Source: Theocolax elegans
Taxonomy: Eukaryota; Arthropoda; Insecta; Hymenoptera; Cerocephalidae
Assembly: GCA_026168455.1 (NCBI GenBank)
Contig: CM047430.1
Coordinates: 9,928,848-9,992,847, forward strand
Direction of reading: 5' to 3'
Length of the DNA stretch: 64,000 bases
The translations under genes and the position numbers were made by a program. A model generated the notes under the pieces. The model did not search any database. It saw only the letters and a list, made by a program, of their open reading frames with translations, and was not told where the DNA came from. This document shows positions 43,578 through 57,180 of this stretch, in pieces. Numbering within the stretch: position 1 is the first letter of the stretch; every line of letters begins with the position of its first letter.

Positions 43578-45089
43578 GTTTACAGATAGATTACAGATAG
43601 TCAAAGTTGACATTTTAACACTATATGCATTATATGCCGCATTTTATGAGTGTGTAGCTCCCAGGGGATGCATTGTTCACTAAAACATCATAGGACTTTT
43701 TGTAAAATTTCTAAATTTTTCATTAAAATACTTTTAAAGTCATAAATGTACGCTGTCACACACTTGTAAGCATTTAAACCTTAAATAGTGAAAAGTCAGT
43801 AATTCTGCTCCGGACTCTGAAAAACCTAATGCTGTCTAAAGATGTCTGTTTATAGTCAGAAACTGCCTACAAATTTGCAGAGTGGGTCTAAATCGTTAAG
43901 ATCACTTGTTGTCAAAGTATCAATGGGAAATGTATATTTGTTGCCTTATAATGATGAATCTATTAGCATGATTATTGCAAAAAAAATTTATGCACTTATC
44001 TTGGAGTGGGAGAAAAGTGTCTCCACTTTTCAGTATCCATCTAATTACCTGTAAGCTGGTAATAAATACAAATAGTATTATACAATTATAAAAAATCAAT
44101 TTTAAACATCTATACTGCTGGATTTTTAATTTTCAACTACTTTAAGAATTGTGATACTAATCCAAGGATTACTATAAAAGTATCAACAATATCATTATTA
44201 TTATTCAGCCAATATTGTTTGAATTTCACAAAACTTGTCACTGGTCACATAAATCATATTACCATAATATCTCAGATATGATCTGTTTATATATTTTATG
44301 TATTAAATAGTATATTTAGTTATTGTAATAAGAATGTTAATATATTTATATAGTCCTTTAGATTAGTATTATAATTCTTGTAAGGGTTGTAAAACTAAAA
44401 AATCCAGCATTATAAATATTTAAAAAGTGATTTTTTTATATTATATAATAATATTTGTATTTTTTAGCAGCTTACAGGATTAGATTAGATGGATACTGAA
44501 ACTAGTGAAGATACTTTTCTACCACTCCAAGGTAAGTGCACAAATTTTTTGCAATGATCTGCTAAGAGATTCATCGTTATAAGGCAACAAATATACATTT
44601 CTATTAATATTTCGGGCACTTTTCCCGGATATTGTGACCATCAGTGATCTTAAGATTTTGACCCACTCTGGAAATTTTTAGGCAGTTTCGGACTATAAAA
44701 AGACATCTTTTAGACAATATTAGGTTACCAAGTCCGGAGCAGAAGTTGCTGATTTTCACTATTTAAGGTTTAAATGGCTTACAAGAGTGTGACAGCATAC
44801 ATTTATGTCTTTAAAGTATTTTTAATGAAAAGTTCGGAAAATTTTACAGAAAAAAGTCATACTTATGTTTTTAGTGAAAAATGCATCCCCTGGGAGCTAA
44901 AAATTCATAGACAATGGGCATATAATGCAAAAAAGTGCTAAAATGTCAACTTTGACTCTCTGTAACTTAAAATAATGGCCCAAAAAAAATCTGAAAAAGT
45001 CAGGAGAACTACTGGATACCTCTAAAACATATTCCCACAGTAATAGCAATATTTTATTTTTTCATCTTCGATGTCACAGAGAACCACCC
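43578..45089. mobile_element. Fold-back element F (1.5 kb)
   Basis: The two halves are inverted copies around about 44,300. Shared landmarks are GTCAAAGTTGACATTTTA, CTCCCAGGGGATGCAT, AAGGTTTAAATGG, CTGACTATAAA-type and CACTCTG-AAATTT segments. The right end reaches the GGGTGGTTCTCTGTGACATC terminus (read inward from 45,089); the left end is shorter and truncated at the LINE junction. No transposase. Confidence 0.78.
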
Positions 45090-45098
45090 ATATATATA

Positions 45099-45985
45099 TG
45101 AAATTTTAAAAACGCTCCAAATTTGAAACAGCTGGGACTATCTTCCAGAAAATAGAAAAAAATTTAGTTGTTAAAAATAATTTGCCTAAAGTTATTGGAT
45201 CATTAAAAATGGAAATTTTTAATTTTTAGAAAAATTGCTATTTATAAAGCCATTTATCTCAAAATCTATATAATTTTTTTAAAAAACCTTACAAACACTT
45301 TTGTTCAAAATAATCTTTTGGAACTTATCTACCTAGGTTCCAATTCTTAATTTAAAATCTCGAAGAGATAGAACACCCGAAAATATTGAATATCAAAAAA
45401 GGCGACCACGCCACAATCGATTTTGATCTAACACTGCTCAAGAGATCATTCGAGATTTTTCGAGGGCTTCGAATGGCTTGGGTTAGATTATTGGCCATGA
45501 CCGTAGGTGTAAGTTATGCCCTAAAATACATGAAAATTAGTGAATTATGAGGTTTATGAGGCGTAACTTACACAAGCGGTTTTGGCCAATAATCTAACCC
45601 AAGCTATTCGAAAGCTCTCGAAAAATCTGATCTTTTGAGCGGTCTTAGATCAAAATCGATTGTGGCGTGGTCGCCTTTTTTGATATTCAATATCTCCGGG
45701 TGTTCTATCTCTTCGAGATTTTAAAATTATGAATTGTAACCTAGGTAGATAAGTTCAAAAGATTATTTTGAACAAAAGTTGTTTGTAAGGTTTTTTTAAA
45801 AAATATATAGATTTTGAGATAAATGGCTTTTATAAATAGCAATTTTTCTAAAAAATTAAAAAAATTTCCATTGTTAATGATCAAATAACTTTTAGGCAAA
45901 TTATTTTTAACAACTAAATTTTTTTCTATTTTCTGGAAGATACGTCCAGCCTGTTCTCAAATTTTGGAGCGTTTTAAAATTTTCA
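45099..45985. mobile_element. MITE-A copy at the axis of the giant palindrome
   Basis: This is a MITE-A element that lacks the first 25 or so bases at both ends: each starts at the ATGAAAATTTTAAA position. The arms are complementary and the loop (about 45,520-45,565, CCCTAAAATACATG, then GAGGTTTATGAGGC) is single-copy and like that of copy 1. Outside it, both sides continue into the same TA run and the GGGTGGTTCTCTG end of element F. The axis of the 37-kb palindrome lies in this loop. Confidence 0.9.
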
Positions 45986-45996
45986 TATCTATATAT

Positions 45997-47520
45997 GGGT
46001 GGTTCTCTGTGACATCGAAGATGAAAAAAATAAATATTGCTATAACTGTGGGAATATGTTTTAGAGGTATCCAGTAGTTCTCCTGAATTTTTTCAGATTT
46101 TTTTTTGGGCCATTATTTTAAGTTACAGAGAGTCAAAGTTGACATTTTAGCACTTTTTTGCATTATATGCCCATTTTCATGAATTTTTAGCTCCCAGGGG
46201 ATGCATTTTTCACTAAAAACATAAGTATGACTTTTTTTGTAAAATTTTCCGAACTTTTCATTAAAAATACTTTTAAAGACATAAATGTATGCTGTCACAC
46301 TCTTGTAAGCCATTTAAACCTTAAATAGTGAAAATCCAGCAATTCTGCTTCCGGACTCTGGTAACCTAATATTGTCTAAAAGATGTCTTTTTATAGTCAG
46401 AAACTGCCTAAAAATTTCCAGAGTGGGTCAAAATCATTAAGATCACTGATGGTCAAAATATCCGGGAAAAGTGCCCGAAATATTAATAGAAATGTATATT
46501 TGTTTGCCTTATAACGATGAATCTATTAGCATGATCATTGCAAAAAAATTTGTGCACTTACCTTGGAGTGGTAGAAAGTATCTTCACTAGTTTCAGTATC
46601 CATCTAATCTATCCTGAAGCTGCTAAAATTACCAAATATTTATTATATAATTATAAAAAATCAATTTTTAAATATTTATAATGCTGGATTTTTAGTTTTT
46701 ACAACCCTTACAAGAATTATAATACTAATCTAAAGGAACTACTATAAATATATTAACATTCTTATTACAATAACTAAATATACGTATTTAATACATAAAA
46801 TATATAAACAGATCATATCTGAGATTATTATGAGTAATATGATTATGTGACAGTGACAAGTTTGTGAAATTCAAACAATATATGCTGAATAATAATAATG
46901 ATATTGTTGATACTTTTATAGTAATCCTTGAGATTAGTATCACAATTCTTAAAGTAGTTGTAAAATTAAAAATCCAGCAGTATAGATGTTTAAAATTGAT
47001 TTTTTATAATTGTATAATAATATTTGTATTTTTACCAGCTTACAGGTAATTAGATGGATACTGAAAAAAGTGGAGACACTTTTCTACCACTCCAAGATAA
47101 GTGCATAAATTTTTTTGCAATAATCATGCTAATAGATTCATCATTATAAGGCAACAAATATCCATTTCCATTGATACTTTGACAACAAGTGATCTTAACG
47201 ATTTAGACCCACTCTGCAAATTTGTAGGCAGTTTCTGACTATAAAAGACATCTTTTAGACAGCATTAGGTTTTCAGAGTCCGGAGCAGAATTACTGACTT
47301 TCACTATTTAAGGTTTAAATGGCTTACAAGTGTGTGACAGCGTACATTTATGACTTTAAAAGTATTTTTAATGAAAAATTTAGAAAATTTTACAAAAAAG
47401 TCATATGAATGTTTTTAGTGAAAAATGCATCCCCTGGGAGCTACACACTCATAAAAATGGGCATATAATGCATATAGTGTTAAAATGTCAACTTTGACTA
47501 TCTGTAATCTATCTGTAAAC
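45997..47520. mobile_element. Fold-back element F, right-arm copy
   Basis: The mirror of 43,578-45,089, in reverse orientation, with scattered single-base differences. Confidence 0.78.
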
Positions 47521-47985
47521 TGTGATTTAACTTCACATTCATAATTCAAGAAATTCGTTCCCAGTCTAACCTTCGGGGCAGTGTTCAAGTCAATACGCGA
47601 TAAAAAAGCCTGACTACCCAGAATCATAACCTTCGTTTTTTTTACATTTAGAACTGGATGGAAGAGGCTGGATGAACTAGTACTTCAATCGATGCGAAAA
47701 GTGTTTTGAGATGATTTATATTGGAATGAAAAATGGAGAATAACTTCGATGAGTTTAATGATTTTAATGATTTGGCCCGACCAGCCCTGTCTCATTTGGT
47801 ATGAGGAGAGAGAGGAAGAAAATTTGGAAATTCGACATCCGAGTTAACTCGTTTCAACGCACCATCCCTCACTTCACACATAAAAACAACTAAGTCTATA
47901 ACTACGGGCCTCGCGTAGCCCAGTTCGCCCGATTTACGAATTGCTGCCTGCCACAGTTCGAAAACAGGTTTCGGCAAGAGAGAGA
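47521..47985 (-). pseudogene. Internally deleted LINE, right-arm copy
   Basis: The mirror of 43,120-43,577. The ORF1 tail is better preserved here (MPKPVFELWQAAIRKSGELG); the left arm has lost bases in the same place (AAATCGGCGAACTGG against AAATCGGGCGAACTGG). This is one of the cases where the right arm keeps the longer frame. Confidence 0.8.
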
Positions 47986-48064
47986 GAGAGATACCTATGT
48001 TTGTATAGCATAGATTTTTTAAATATTGTATAGATTTTTCAAATTACAGATTTCATTATATAAC

Positions 48065-49273
48065 GGGTCTTTCCAGCCGAAATCGACGAAAAGGGTGCAC
48101 GGGTGGGAACGCCAATTTTGCCGCCAATGTTTTTATGTTTATACTTGTAGGCAAAACTTGTAGACAAAGCTTTACAGGTACTTGCAGCTGTAAAGGTTTT
48201 GGCCTTAATTAAAAATGGTGTCCCTGGAATATTTTAAACTTTCATAAATAGCAAATACCATTCTTTTTGTCTTTCTAAGAGCTTCAAACCATTCTTAACC
48301 TTTACACCGTCGGCATAACGTCATATGGTGCGCACCTCTGACTTGCATATATATACCCTTTATTTGGTTTTATCTACTAGGTCATACAAAACTTTTATAT
48401 AGGAGAAATCGTATTTTGTTTTTACTAAAATCCCGTCGGTCTAAACGTTAAATACATTCAAATTTCAGTCATTATAAGTAGAGATGTTGGCACTTAAAAC
48501 TTGCTCATTATTTATAAATTCAATATTCATACGTAATTTAAACAAAACAATTAGACTATTATACTCCAAAATTAGAGAAAGTTTCCTCTTGAGTACTTAA
48601 AGCATCTGTCAATTAGCGGATGTAATTTTTTATTTTCAAAAGATACAATTTTTAAACATTGTATATTTCGCTGTTTATTAAAAGAGGCAAGTTTTAAATG
48701 CTAATATTTTTGGCTCTACTAAACCAATTTGATGAAACCGGCCAAGAAGATACTTTCACAAAATTTTGTGGTAAAAATATCCGGATTATTTTGTTTTTTT
48801 ATTACGTTTAAATATTTGAGTTTTATCAATGATGAGTTAGTTTTAAGTGCTAATATCTCTGTTTCCAATGATGTGAATTTTAGCGCATAAAACAAATGAA
48901 CATTATCAAAGTTATGATCAATAACTCAACTAAATATTAGAAAAATACGTTGAACTAAAATAAAAAGATCACCTAATCAGCAATTGAAATGATTACCGAA
49001 CTAGTTTTTTCTATTAGTAGAGCAAAATACTAAGAGAATGCCGCCATGAATGTCCAAATGATATGAAAAAGTCTCCGAGACATAATTTTTTGAAAATAGC
49101 CAAAAATAGACTATTTTGAATGTTCAAAAAATTCTAGGGGCACCATTTTTAATTTTGGGGTCTAAGATTTTGGGAGGCCCGTTTTTTGACAAGTATTAAC
49201 AAAATAAGATCGGCGGTTCAAATTGACGCTCCCATCCGCGCACCTTTTTCGTCGAATTCGTCTGCAATAACCC
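48065..49273. mobile_element. Fold-back element E, right-arm copy
   Basis: The mirror of 41,819-43,035, with the same ends in opposite order. Confidence 0.75.
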
Positions 49274-50354
49274 ACATATATATATAATAAAATATGCTAC
49301 AATTGGTTGTAACTATTGTATTGAAATTTCATACCAAATTACACTATGAAATCCAGCCATCGCGTGTTTACGATGAGAACTTAAAGTTAAAATAATATTG
49401 AATATGAAATAATTTTATTTAATAAATTCGTTTTATGCTATGGGTTAACTGATGTTACTCTTATTCAGAGCTAAACAAGTATTCGTTCACAACTTTACTG
49501 ACTGTGCGTGAGCATGACTGTGTATGAATGCGTGTGCGTGTTCATATATATACATACGCAAATAGTTTAGCAGTGGTTTAAATTCAATTGCATATGAAAT
49601 TGTCTATTTTTCGATAAAAATCGCACTTTTCATCCCTTATAACTACCCTCCTGTATTTCGTTGGTCGATGAAACATTTTACACAGATCTGTGCTACGAAT
49701 GCAAGTACGAGAAGTCGATTTAGAAACATCAACGAAAAGCGGATGCCTGCATGTAACAAAATAACCTTTAAAAATGTCTACTTTCGATAAAAACAGCTCT
49801 TTTCATTCCTGATAACTACCCTCCTGTCTATAGGTGGTCGGTGAAACTTTTTACTCACGTTTATGCTACGAAGAGAAGTACGAAAGGTGATTAAAAAAAA
49901 ATCTTTGTTACACAGTTTGGTAATGTAAATACTAGTGTAATAATGTACATAATCATCGAAAGGCAAATTCTTTGAATTAGAAAATATCCCATTAAAATAT
50001 CGATTTAATGTAATCGAAATATGATGAAATGTTTATTCTATTGGTATAGTTATTAATGGGAAAGAACTAAGGAATTTAATGTGACAGTAAATATATTTAT
50101 TTAAAATAAACTATTTTTAAAATATCTGACATAACTAAAATAGAAATTCTGCGCTAATTATTTTAGGCTTTATCTCTCGCTCTCGCACCTCTTGGACAAT
50201 GTTCAAAGGTCCCCCATTTTGAACACTACAGTAGAAATGTATCTGTAAAAGAGTAGAAAGCAAAACATATTAGTAAATTAATAGAGAATAAGTATTGTTT
50301 TAAATAAACGGAAGTAGTACAGTAGGTGGTTTATTATAAAATATATTTTTGTTG
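49274..50354. other. AT-rich stretch, mirror of 40,736-41,818
   Basis: No gene is seen. It carries the same diverged tandem duplication (AACTACCCTCCTGTATTTCG and AACTACCCTCCTGTCTATAG). Confidence 0.5.
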
Positions 50355-50505
50355 CTACCTTCTCTAGCCAGGAATAGATTCTCATGGGCCCAGTAATGCT
50401 CGTCATGAGAATTATCATTCCTGTTCGCACATAAGTTGCTTCGTCTGTCCACAGGATTCGACTAAGTATGCCAGAAACCTCTTCATACGCTCCAACAATT
50501 AAATT
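50355..50505 (-). pseudogene. DDE transposase fragment, right-arm copy
   Basis: The mirror of 40,588-40,735, with the same LWTDEATY and HYWAHEN segments and the same frame change between them. Confidence 0.55.
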
Positions 50506-50729
50506 GCTAAAAAGGAGTCAATTTTCTCGATCACCTTCCACTGTAATAAAATAATTTTAAAAATAAGTGGTTATCAGTATACGCAGCAGGACCTTGGACG
50601 ATTTCTCGTTATTTTAAATAAACGATATAATAATTTAATTTTATAAAACTCCTTTAGTACGTAAATAAGAGAAATTAACAAAAATTACGTAATCGTTTCA
50701 ATTTTACGATAAACAATAATAACAAATTT

Positions 50730-50950
50730 TTAGTTAATATTAATGCAAATATTTCGTAACACCTTAAAAATTCCCAGAATTCCCAAGAACTCTCGTAAAT
50801 AATGAAAATATCCAGAAAATTCTCGAAAAATTCTGTAATTAATGCAACAAATCTCGGAACTCCTAAAAAATCCAGTAATTAATGAAAATATTCCATGATT
50901 CCCGAAAAATCCCGTAATTAATGCAAATATCCCGAAATAGTTTAAGAACC
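50730..50950. repeat. Degenerate tandem repeat, right-arm copy
   Basis: The mirror of 40,151-40,360. One extra T in a T run shifts the repetitive frame relative to the left arm. Confidence 0.7.
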
Positions 50951-51406
50951 GGCGACGAAGAAGTTTTTTTAATAGTATAGAACGCAATTGTAGTTTGAAC
51001 GTCGCATCAATAATTTATCTTACTAATATATAAGAGAAAAGGTTTGTTTATATGTAACCAATAAACGCAAAAACTACTAAACCGAATATTTGAAACTTTG
51101 CATATAGATTTGTTATACATCTGGAGAGACATAGGCTATATACACATTCATTTTTTAATGCATTATTTGTGAAAAAAAACATGGGACTATATTGCCATAG
51201 CGTAGTAGGGACTACTTCGCGTAGGAAGGTGTTCTGCGGTCGGCGCTATACATATGCGCATGCTTCGCTCAACGACCGATAGGTGGCGACCGGTTTTACT
51301 ATTCCCATTACAAAATTTGCACGCAGACAATATTAATACGCCTCGAGCCATAGATGTATTCGTCATTTCGGCATTATTTTTACTTGCGTTTATTGCAAAA
51401 ATCAAA

Positions 51407-54010
51407 ATGTCTAAATCTAGTAAAACTAATTTGTCGAGAAGAACTGCTCGAACTAGAGCAATGAGAGATCGACGACTTAATGAAAGTCGTGATGATCGTG
51501 AATCTCGACTGTCGCAAATGTCTTCACAACAAACATTGCGACTTTCTCGAGAAACAGATTCTCAAAGAGAGTTATGTTTGGTAACTCAACGAATGCAAAC
51601 TTCTGTTAGTAGACGTCGGGAGTCTATTGATGAAAGAATTCAAAGGCTTGCAAATCAACGATTGCGTAATACTAACAATCGACGTACCTTACAAAATATT
51701 TGTGGTCAAAGATCTGCATTTGAATATCAACCTGAATTAAATTATGCAGGTTTTAAAGATATTCAAATAGGTGAAATGAATAAGATTTGTATTCACTGTG
51801 ATGCAAAAAATGGAAAGACGAAGCACCTGGACTTTGTGTGCTAATGGTAAAGTACATCTTCCACTATTAGAAGAGCCTCCGTAGTTTATGAATGATTTAA
51901 TATTAGGTATTCATAGGGATTCAGCACATTTTCTTGATAATTGCAGGCAATATAATACATTATTTCAAATGACTTCTTTTGGCACTAAAGAAATCAAAGA
52001 AGGAAGCTTTATGCCTACATCTAAAATTCAAGGCCAAGTTTATCATTTAATTGGTAGTATGTTACCAAATCCTCATGAAATCATAAATTTTTACAAATTT
52101 ATTTTATGTCTGAAAATGATCAAATTTCGGCACGATCGCATATTAATCCAAATTTAAAAGTAGAACTTATAAAATCATTGCAAAGGCTACTATTACAAAA
52201 TAATAATTTAATAAAAAGTTTTAAATACAATCTTGAAAATAATTATTTACAAAATTTAAATAATTTTAAACTGATTATACATTCAGATCGTGTACCTAAT
52301 GATGAACATAGGGGTCGATACAATGCTCCTACTTGCAACGAAGTTGCGGTTTTATTGCTTGACGAAGACAAAGGTCTAGAGATATTGTCTTACATCATAG
52401 AGGTGGTCATTTACAACGTGTATCTGAACTCATCGTTCTTACGACCCTTTACAATATCCTTTAATGTTACTAAATGAGAAGATGGATATTACTTGACTAT
52501 TCAACAACGAACTAATACTTCTAAACAGTAACTTGCATGCAATTTTATGCTTATAGATTAATGGTGAGGACAAAATAGTATCAACTATTTACTGTATTTT
52601 ACAAATTTATTAAATCAATATGTTGTAGATTAATAAGGCAAAAATGACAACCGAAAGGCTACTTTTTATTCGTAGCAATCAAAAAAAATTACGCACAGAT
52701 GATTATATACATCTTCAAGATGCTATTAATAATGATGCCAATATTAACCCTGGAAATATTGGGCAATATGTTATTTTGCCATCTTCATTTACAGGTTCAC
52801 GCCGTTACATGCATGAGAAAACTCAAGATGCGATGACATACGTACGTAAAAAAGGACGCCCGGATTTGTTTATAACTTTTACATGCAATCCTGAATGGCC
52901 TGAAATACGCAGAGAGATATTTCCAAATCAAAAATCGTTTGATAGACACGATATCATTTCCAGAGTTTTTCATTTAAAAGTTAAGATGTTGATGCACTTA
53001 TTAACTAAAAATTGTATATTTGGTTCTGTTAAATGTAATATGTTTAGTATAGAATGGCAAAAACGAGGTTTGCCACACGCGCAATATACTATTATGGCTT
53101 CAAATAAAAATTCAACCAGATGAAATTGATAAAATTATTTCTGCTGAATTGCCAGATAAAGACATGGACCCTGAATTATTTCAAATTGTTTGCAAAAATA
53201 TGATTCATGCGGTGAATTTAATATGAATTCACCCTGTTTAACTAATGGAAAATGTACAGACAATTATCCAAGATATTTTTTAGAGAATACTGTAACTGGT
53301 GAAAATGGCTATCCACTATACCGCCGAAGGTCTCCGCAGAATAGTGGGCACACTACTCAAATTAAAATTCGCAATCAAATGGTACTAATTGACAATAGAT
53401 GGATTGTCCCATATTCACCATTGTTATTAAGATGTTTTAATGCTCATATTAATGTTGAATACTGCCATTCAGTGCAAGCCATAAAATACATATGCAAATA
53501 TATAAATAAGGGTACAGATCAAACAACATTTTCTATCAATAATAATGATGAAATTAGTATTTATATCAATGGTCGTTACATATGCACTTCAGAAGCAATG
53601 TGGAGGTTTTCGACTTTCCAATACATGAAATGTATCCAGCTGTAGTACATTTAGCTGTTCATTTAGAAAATTGTCAACGTGTTTATTTTACTGAAGATAC
53701 CATTCAACAATTCCTTGAACATCCGCGGAGTACAACACTCACAGCTTGCTTTGATTTGGCTTCTTCGGATGATTTTGCTAAAACATACTATATCACGAGG
53801 TTCCTACATATTATGTATGGAATAATAACAAATTTTCTAGAAGGAAACTGGCCAAGACGTTGAAGCATATTCTGGTATTAAAAAAGATGCTGCTTTAGAT
53901 AGAGTTTACACAGTTCATCCTAATCAAGTCGAATGCTTTCACCTAAGGATGTTATTACACATATTCGTGGACCAACTTCATTTGAATCACTTAAACTAGT
54001 TCAATAGTGT
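51407..54010 (+). pseudogene. Helitron-2 Rep half, right-arm copy, more broken
   Basis: The same protein as at 37,074-39,681 from the ATG at 51,407. Extra frame breaks not in the left arm include loss of one T near 51,838 (GTGTGC for GTTGTGC), loss of one A near 52,083 (CATGAAATC for CATGAAAATC), loss of one A near 52,528 (CTAAACAG for CTAAAACAG), gain of a T near 52,631, and changes near 53,080 and 53,613. Rep motif 1 and the tyrosine motif are readable; at the HUH site the text reads LPHAQYT because of a local change (CACGCGCAATAT for CACACGCGCATATAC-type), which removes the second His in this copy. Confidence 0.85.
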
Positions 54011-54012
54011 AC

Positions 54013-55244
54013 ACTCTAAACCCTAAAGTTGTAAAAACGATACCTAAAAAGTATAAAAATGTCAATTTACTATTTTCGAAAAGATTAAATTTATAGAATT
54101 CCTCTTTTGAAGAGAGGTAAATAACGAAAATTACACTTTGATTAGTGTAAAATTGCTATATTTCTATTTTTCTAAAGTGTAAAAAAGCGAAAATTCCACT
54201 ATAAGAAAAGTATAAATTGCGATTTTTTACTCCTTTGAAAAATATAATTTTTTCAGACGTTGTCTTGAAAAGAGCAAATAAATGTATTTTATACTTTAGG
54301 GTTAAAGTTTAAAACGATAAAGTTACACTTTTGAAAAGTTGAAATTGCGATTTTTTCCTCTTTTGTAAAGTATAATTTTTTGGACCTCATTTTCAAATAG
54401 TAACTAGTGGATTCTACACTTTCCGTAAAGTTGAAAATGCTAAATTATACTTTTGAAAAGTATAAATTTTTTGGGCGTTAATTCTCAAAGAGTAAGTAAT
54501 AGATTTTGTACACGGAGAAAAATTTCTTACGTTTAACCTATAAATTGACGTGCTCTCTAACCAAGCGTATGTGTACAGTTTTAACCTAAGCGTATTAAGA
54601 TTCGTTCTAATGCACTCACAGGTTCAACCTATGTGAAATTGATGCTACACATTAAAGACATCAAACTTTATAGGTTAAACCTGTAACGCCACGGGATAAA
54701 CTATAAACATACGCTTGATTAGAGAGCACACGCCAATTTTTATAGGTTAAACGTAAGAAATGTTTCTCCGTGTACTTTAGCTAAAGTTTAAACACTAAAT
54801 TTACACTTTTAAAAAGTATAAATTAGCATTTTCAGTTTTACGGAAAGTGTAGTATCCACTATTTACTCTTTGAAAATGAAGGTTCGAAAAATTATACTTT
54901 ACAAAGAGGAAAAATCGCAATTTCAACTTTTCAAAAGTGTAAATTTATCGTTTTAAAGTTACCTAAAGTATAAAATCCATTATTTGCTCTTTTCAAGACA
55001 ACGTCTGAAAATTATACTTTTCAAAGGAGTAAAAATCGCAATTTATACTTCTCTTATAGTGGAATTTTCGCTTTTTACACTTTAGAAAAATAGAAATATA
55101 GCATTTTTACACTAATCAAAGTGTAATTTTCGTTATTTACTCTCTTCAAAGAGGAATTCTATAAATTTAATCTTTTCAAATAGTAGTAAATTGACATTTT
55201 TATACTTTTTAGGTTCAGTTTTTACACCTTTAGGGTTTAGAGTG
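54013..55244. mobile_element. MITE-C, right-arm copy
   Basis: The mirror of 35,846-37,071, flanked by TA at 54,011-54,012 and 55,245-55,246. Confidence 0.9.
54511..54772. mobile_element. MITE-D, right-arm copy, nested in MITE-C
   Basis: The mirror of 36,320-36,581, 262 bp, flanked by TA at 54,509-54,510 and 54,773-54,774. Confidence 0.88.
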
Positions 55245-55246
55245 TA

Positions 55247-57180
55247 ATATATCTCACTTTTAAAGCAGCATGTCAAGCGCTCGGGACTATTAGAAAATGA
55301 TGACAATGGAAAAACACATTAGCTGATGCTGCAATATCACAAACATCTTCAAAGATGAGGGAACTATTTGCTATTATTTTAGTGTTTTTGTCAACCATCT
55401 CAACCTATTTTATTATGGGAAAGGTTTCAAAAAGATTTATGTGAAGATATCTTCACAAAGAACGTCAAGTAATAACGATATCACGTTAACTTACTCTGAT
55501 AATATTTTTAATCAAGGTTTAATTGAAATAGAAGATAGAGTTGTGAAACTTCTGAAAAATATCTACAGGAATTTGGAATGCAATCTCCAGTTCGTGAAGA
55601 ACAACCTTCTAATAGTCCTTTCACAGAATCTATTACACGCTTACAATATCGATGACGTAATAAATAATGTTCAAGTTAATTTATCTAAATTAGTACCTGA
55701 TCAAAAATACGCACTATGATGCTATTATCAATAGTGCTGCTAACAATGTGGAAAGTTTTTTTTATTGATGCCCCTGGTGGAACGGGTAAAATATTTTTAA
55801 TTAATTTATTATTGGACCAAATACGATCAACGGGTAATATCAGCCGTAGCTGTTGCATCTCTGGCATTGCTGCAACTCTTCTTAAAGGCGGTTTAGAACA
55901 GCGCATTCGACTTTCAAGTTACCATTGAATGTATTTTGTGATCAAGATTTTGTATGTTCCATTCGTAAAAATGGTCCTTTAGGCCAAATTCTCCAAGAAA
56001 CGATCCTTATTGTATGGGATGAATGTACTATGACTCATAGAGTACATATAGAAGCTATTGATATAAAACTTTACGGGATCTCAAATCTGTTAATTTGTTA
56101 TTGGGTGCTGTAACATTTGTTTTTTCTGGCGATTTTCGTCAGACTTTACCAGTTATAACAAAAGGAACAAGAGCTGATATTGCTAAAGCATGTTTAAAAT
56201 CATCGCAAATATGGAATAATGTTGAAACTTTACATTTGCGCACAAATATGAGAGCGTATCTTGGTGGGGGTAACCCGGACTTTTCCGAGCAATTATTAAA
56301 AATGGGAAATGGTACTATAGATAATAATAATAGTTACATTCACATTGAAGATAATCTTGGTCAAGTTGTTTCAACTCTGGATGATCTTATATCGAAAGTT
56401 TATCCTGATATTGAAAATATAGTGTTAAGTTCTCCGGCTCCTATGTACAGGTGCAGTGTGCACCTCTATAGGATACATTTTTTATTGTAAAATCTATTGT
56501 AATGTCTGGAGTTAATAAATAAATAAATAAAATAAATAAATAAAATTTATCACAGAGTCTTATCTTTGGCTGTGTGAAAGAGCAATTATTCACCACGAAA
56601 TGCTCTGCTGAAGAAATTAATCATTTATATTTAATCTAAATTTAATGGTGATATAAAAGAATATTTATCTATTGATACAATGTCAATACTGAAGACGTTG
56701 TACATTTTTCCTCAAGAATTTCTTAATTCATTACATCCGGCAGGATTTTCTCCACATAATTTAAAAACTTAAAATAGGAACTCCAATAATATTACTACGC
56801 AATCTTCAACCTCCTAATTTATGTAATGGTACTAGATTTACAAGTCAAAGTGATGCGTAACTAACATTATTGAAGCCATCATATTGACTGGTCCTGCTTG
56901 CTGGAGAGACTGCTTTTATTCCGCGCATTCCAATGATCCCTACAGATTTGCCGTTTCAATTTAAACGTTACAATTTCCCATAAAACTTTCATTTGCAATT
57001 AGTATCAATAAATCCCAAGGTCAAACTTATAATTACGTCGGAATTGATTTACGGTCAGAATGTTTCTCACACGGGCAACTATATGTTGCATTTTCACGTA
57101 CTGGAAACCCAAAGAATCAATTCATTTAATAACTTCACCCACAAAAACTACTAAAATGTTGTTTATCCGGAAGTTTTATA
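55247..57180 (+). pseudogene. Helitron-2 helicase half, right-arm copy
   Basis: The same helicase as at 33,912-35,843, split into at least five frames by single-base changes. Walker A again reads PGGTGKIF, so the Thr-to-Ile change predates the duplication. The middle ([20 protein letters not shown] to PDIENIVLSS) is intact. It is interrupted by the same LINE fragment at about 56,430-56,555. Confidence 0.85.
56430..56555 (+). mobile_element. LINE/SINE 3' fragment, right-arm copy
   Basis: The mirror of 34,546-34,670, ending in the AATA/TAAA simple repeat. Confidence 0.6.

Larger units (their letters stand above)
27087..45543. repeat. Giant inverted repeat, left arm
   Basis: The sequence from 27,087 inward reappears in reverse complement from the last base of the window (64,000) inward, across the whole interval. 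Matching landmarks were followed all the way: MITE ends, Helitron ends, the hairpin satellite, the GC-rich block and the axis MITE. Arm length is at least 18.4 kb; the outer limit is unknown because the window ends while the match continues. Reading frames are longer in this arm than in the right arm. Confidence 0.97.
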
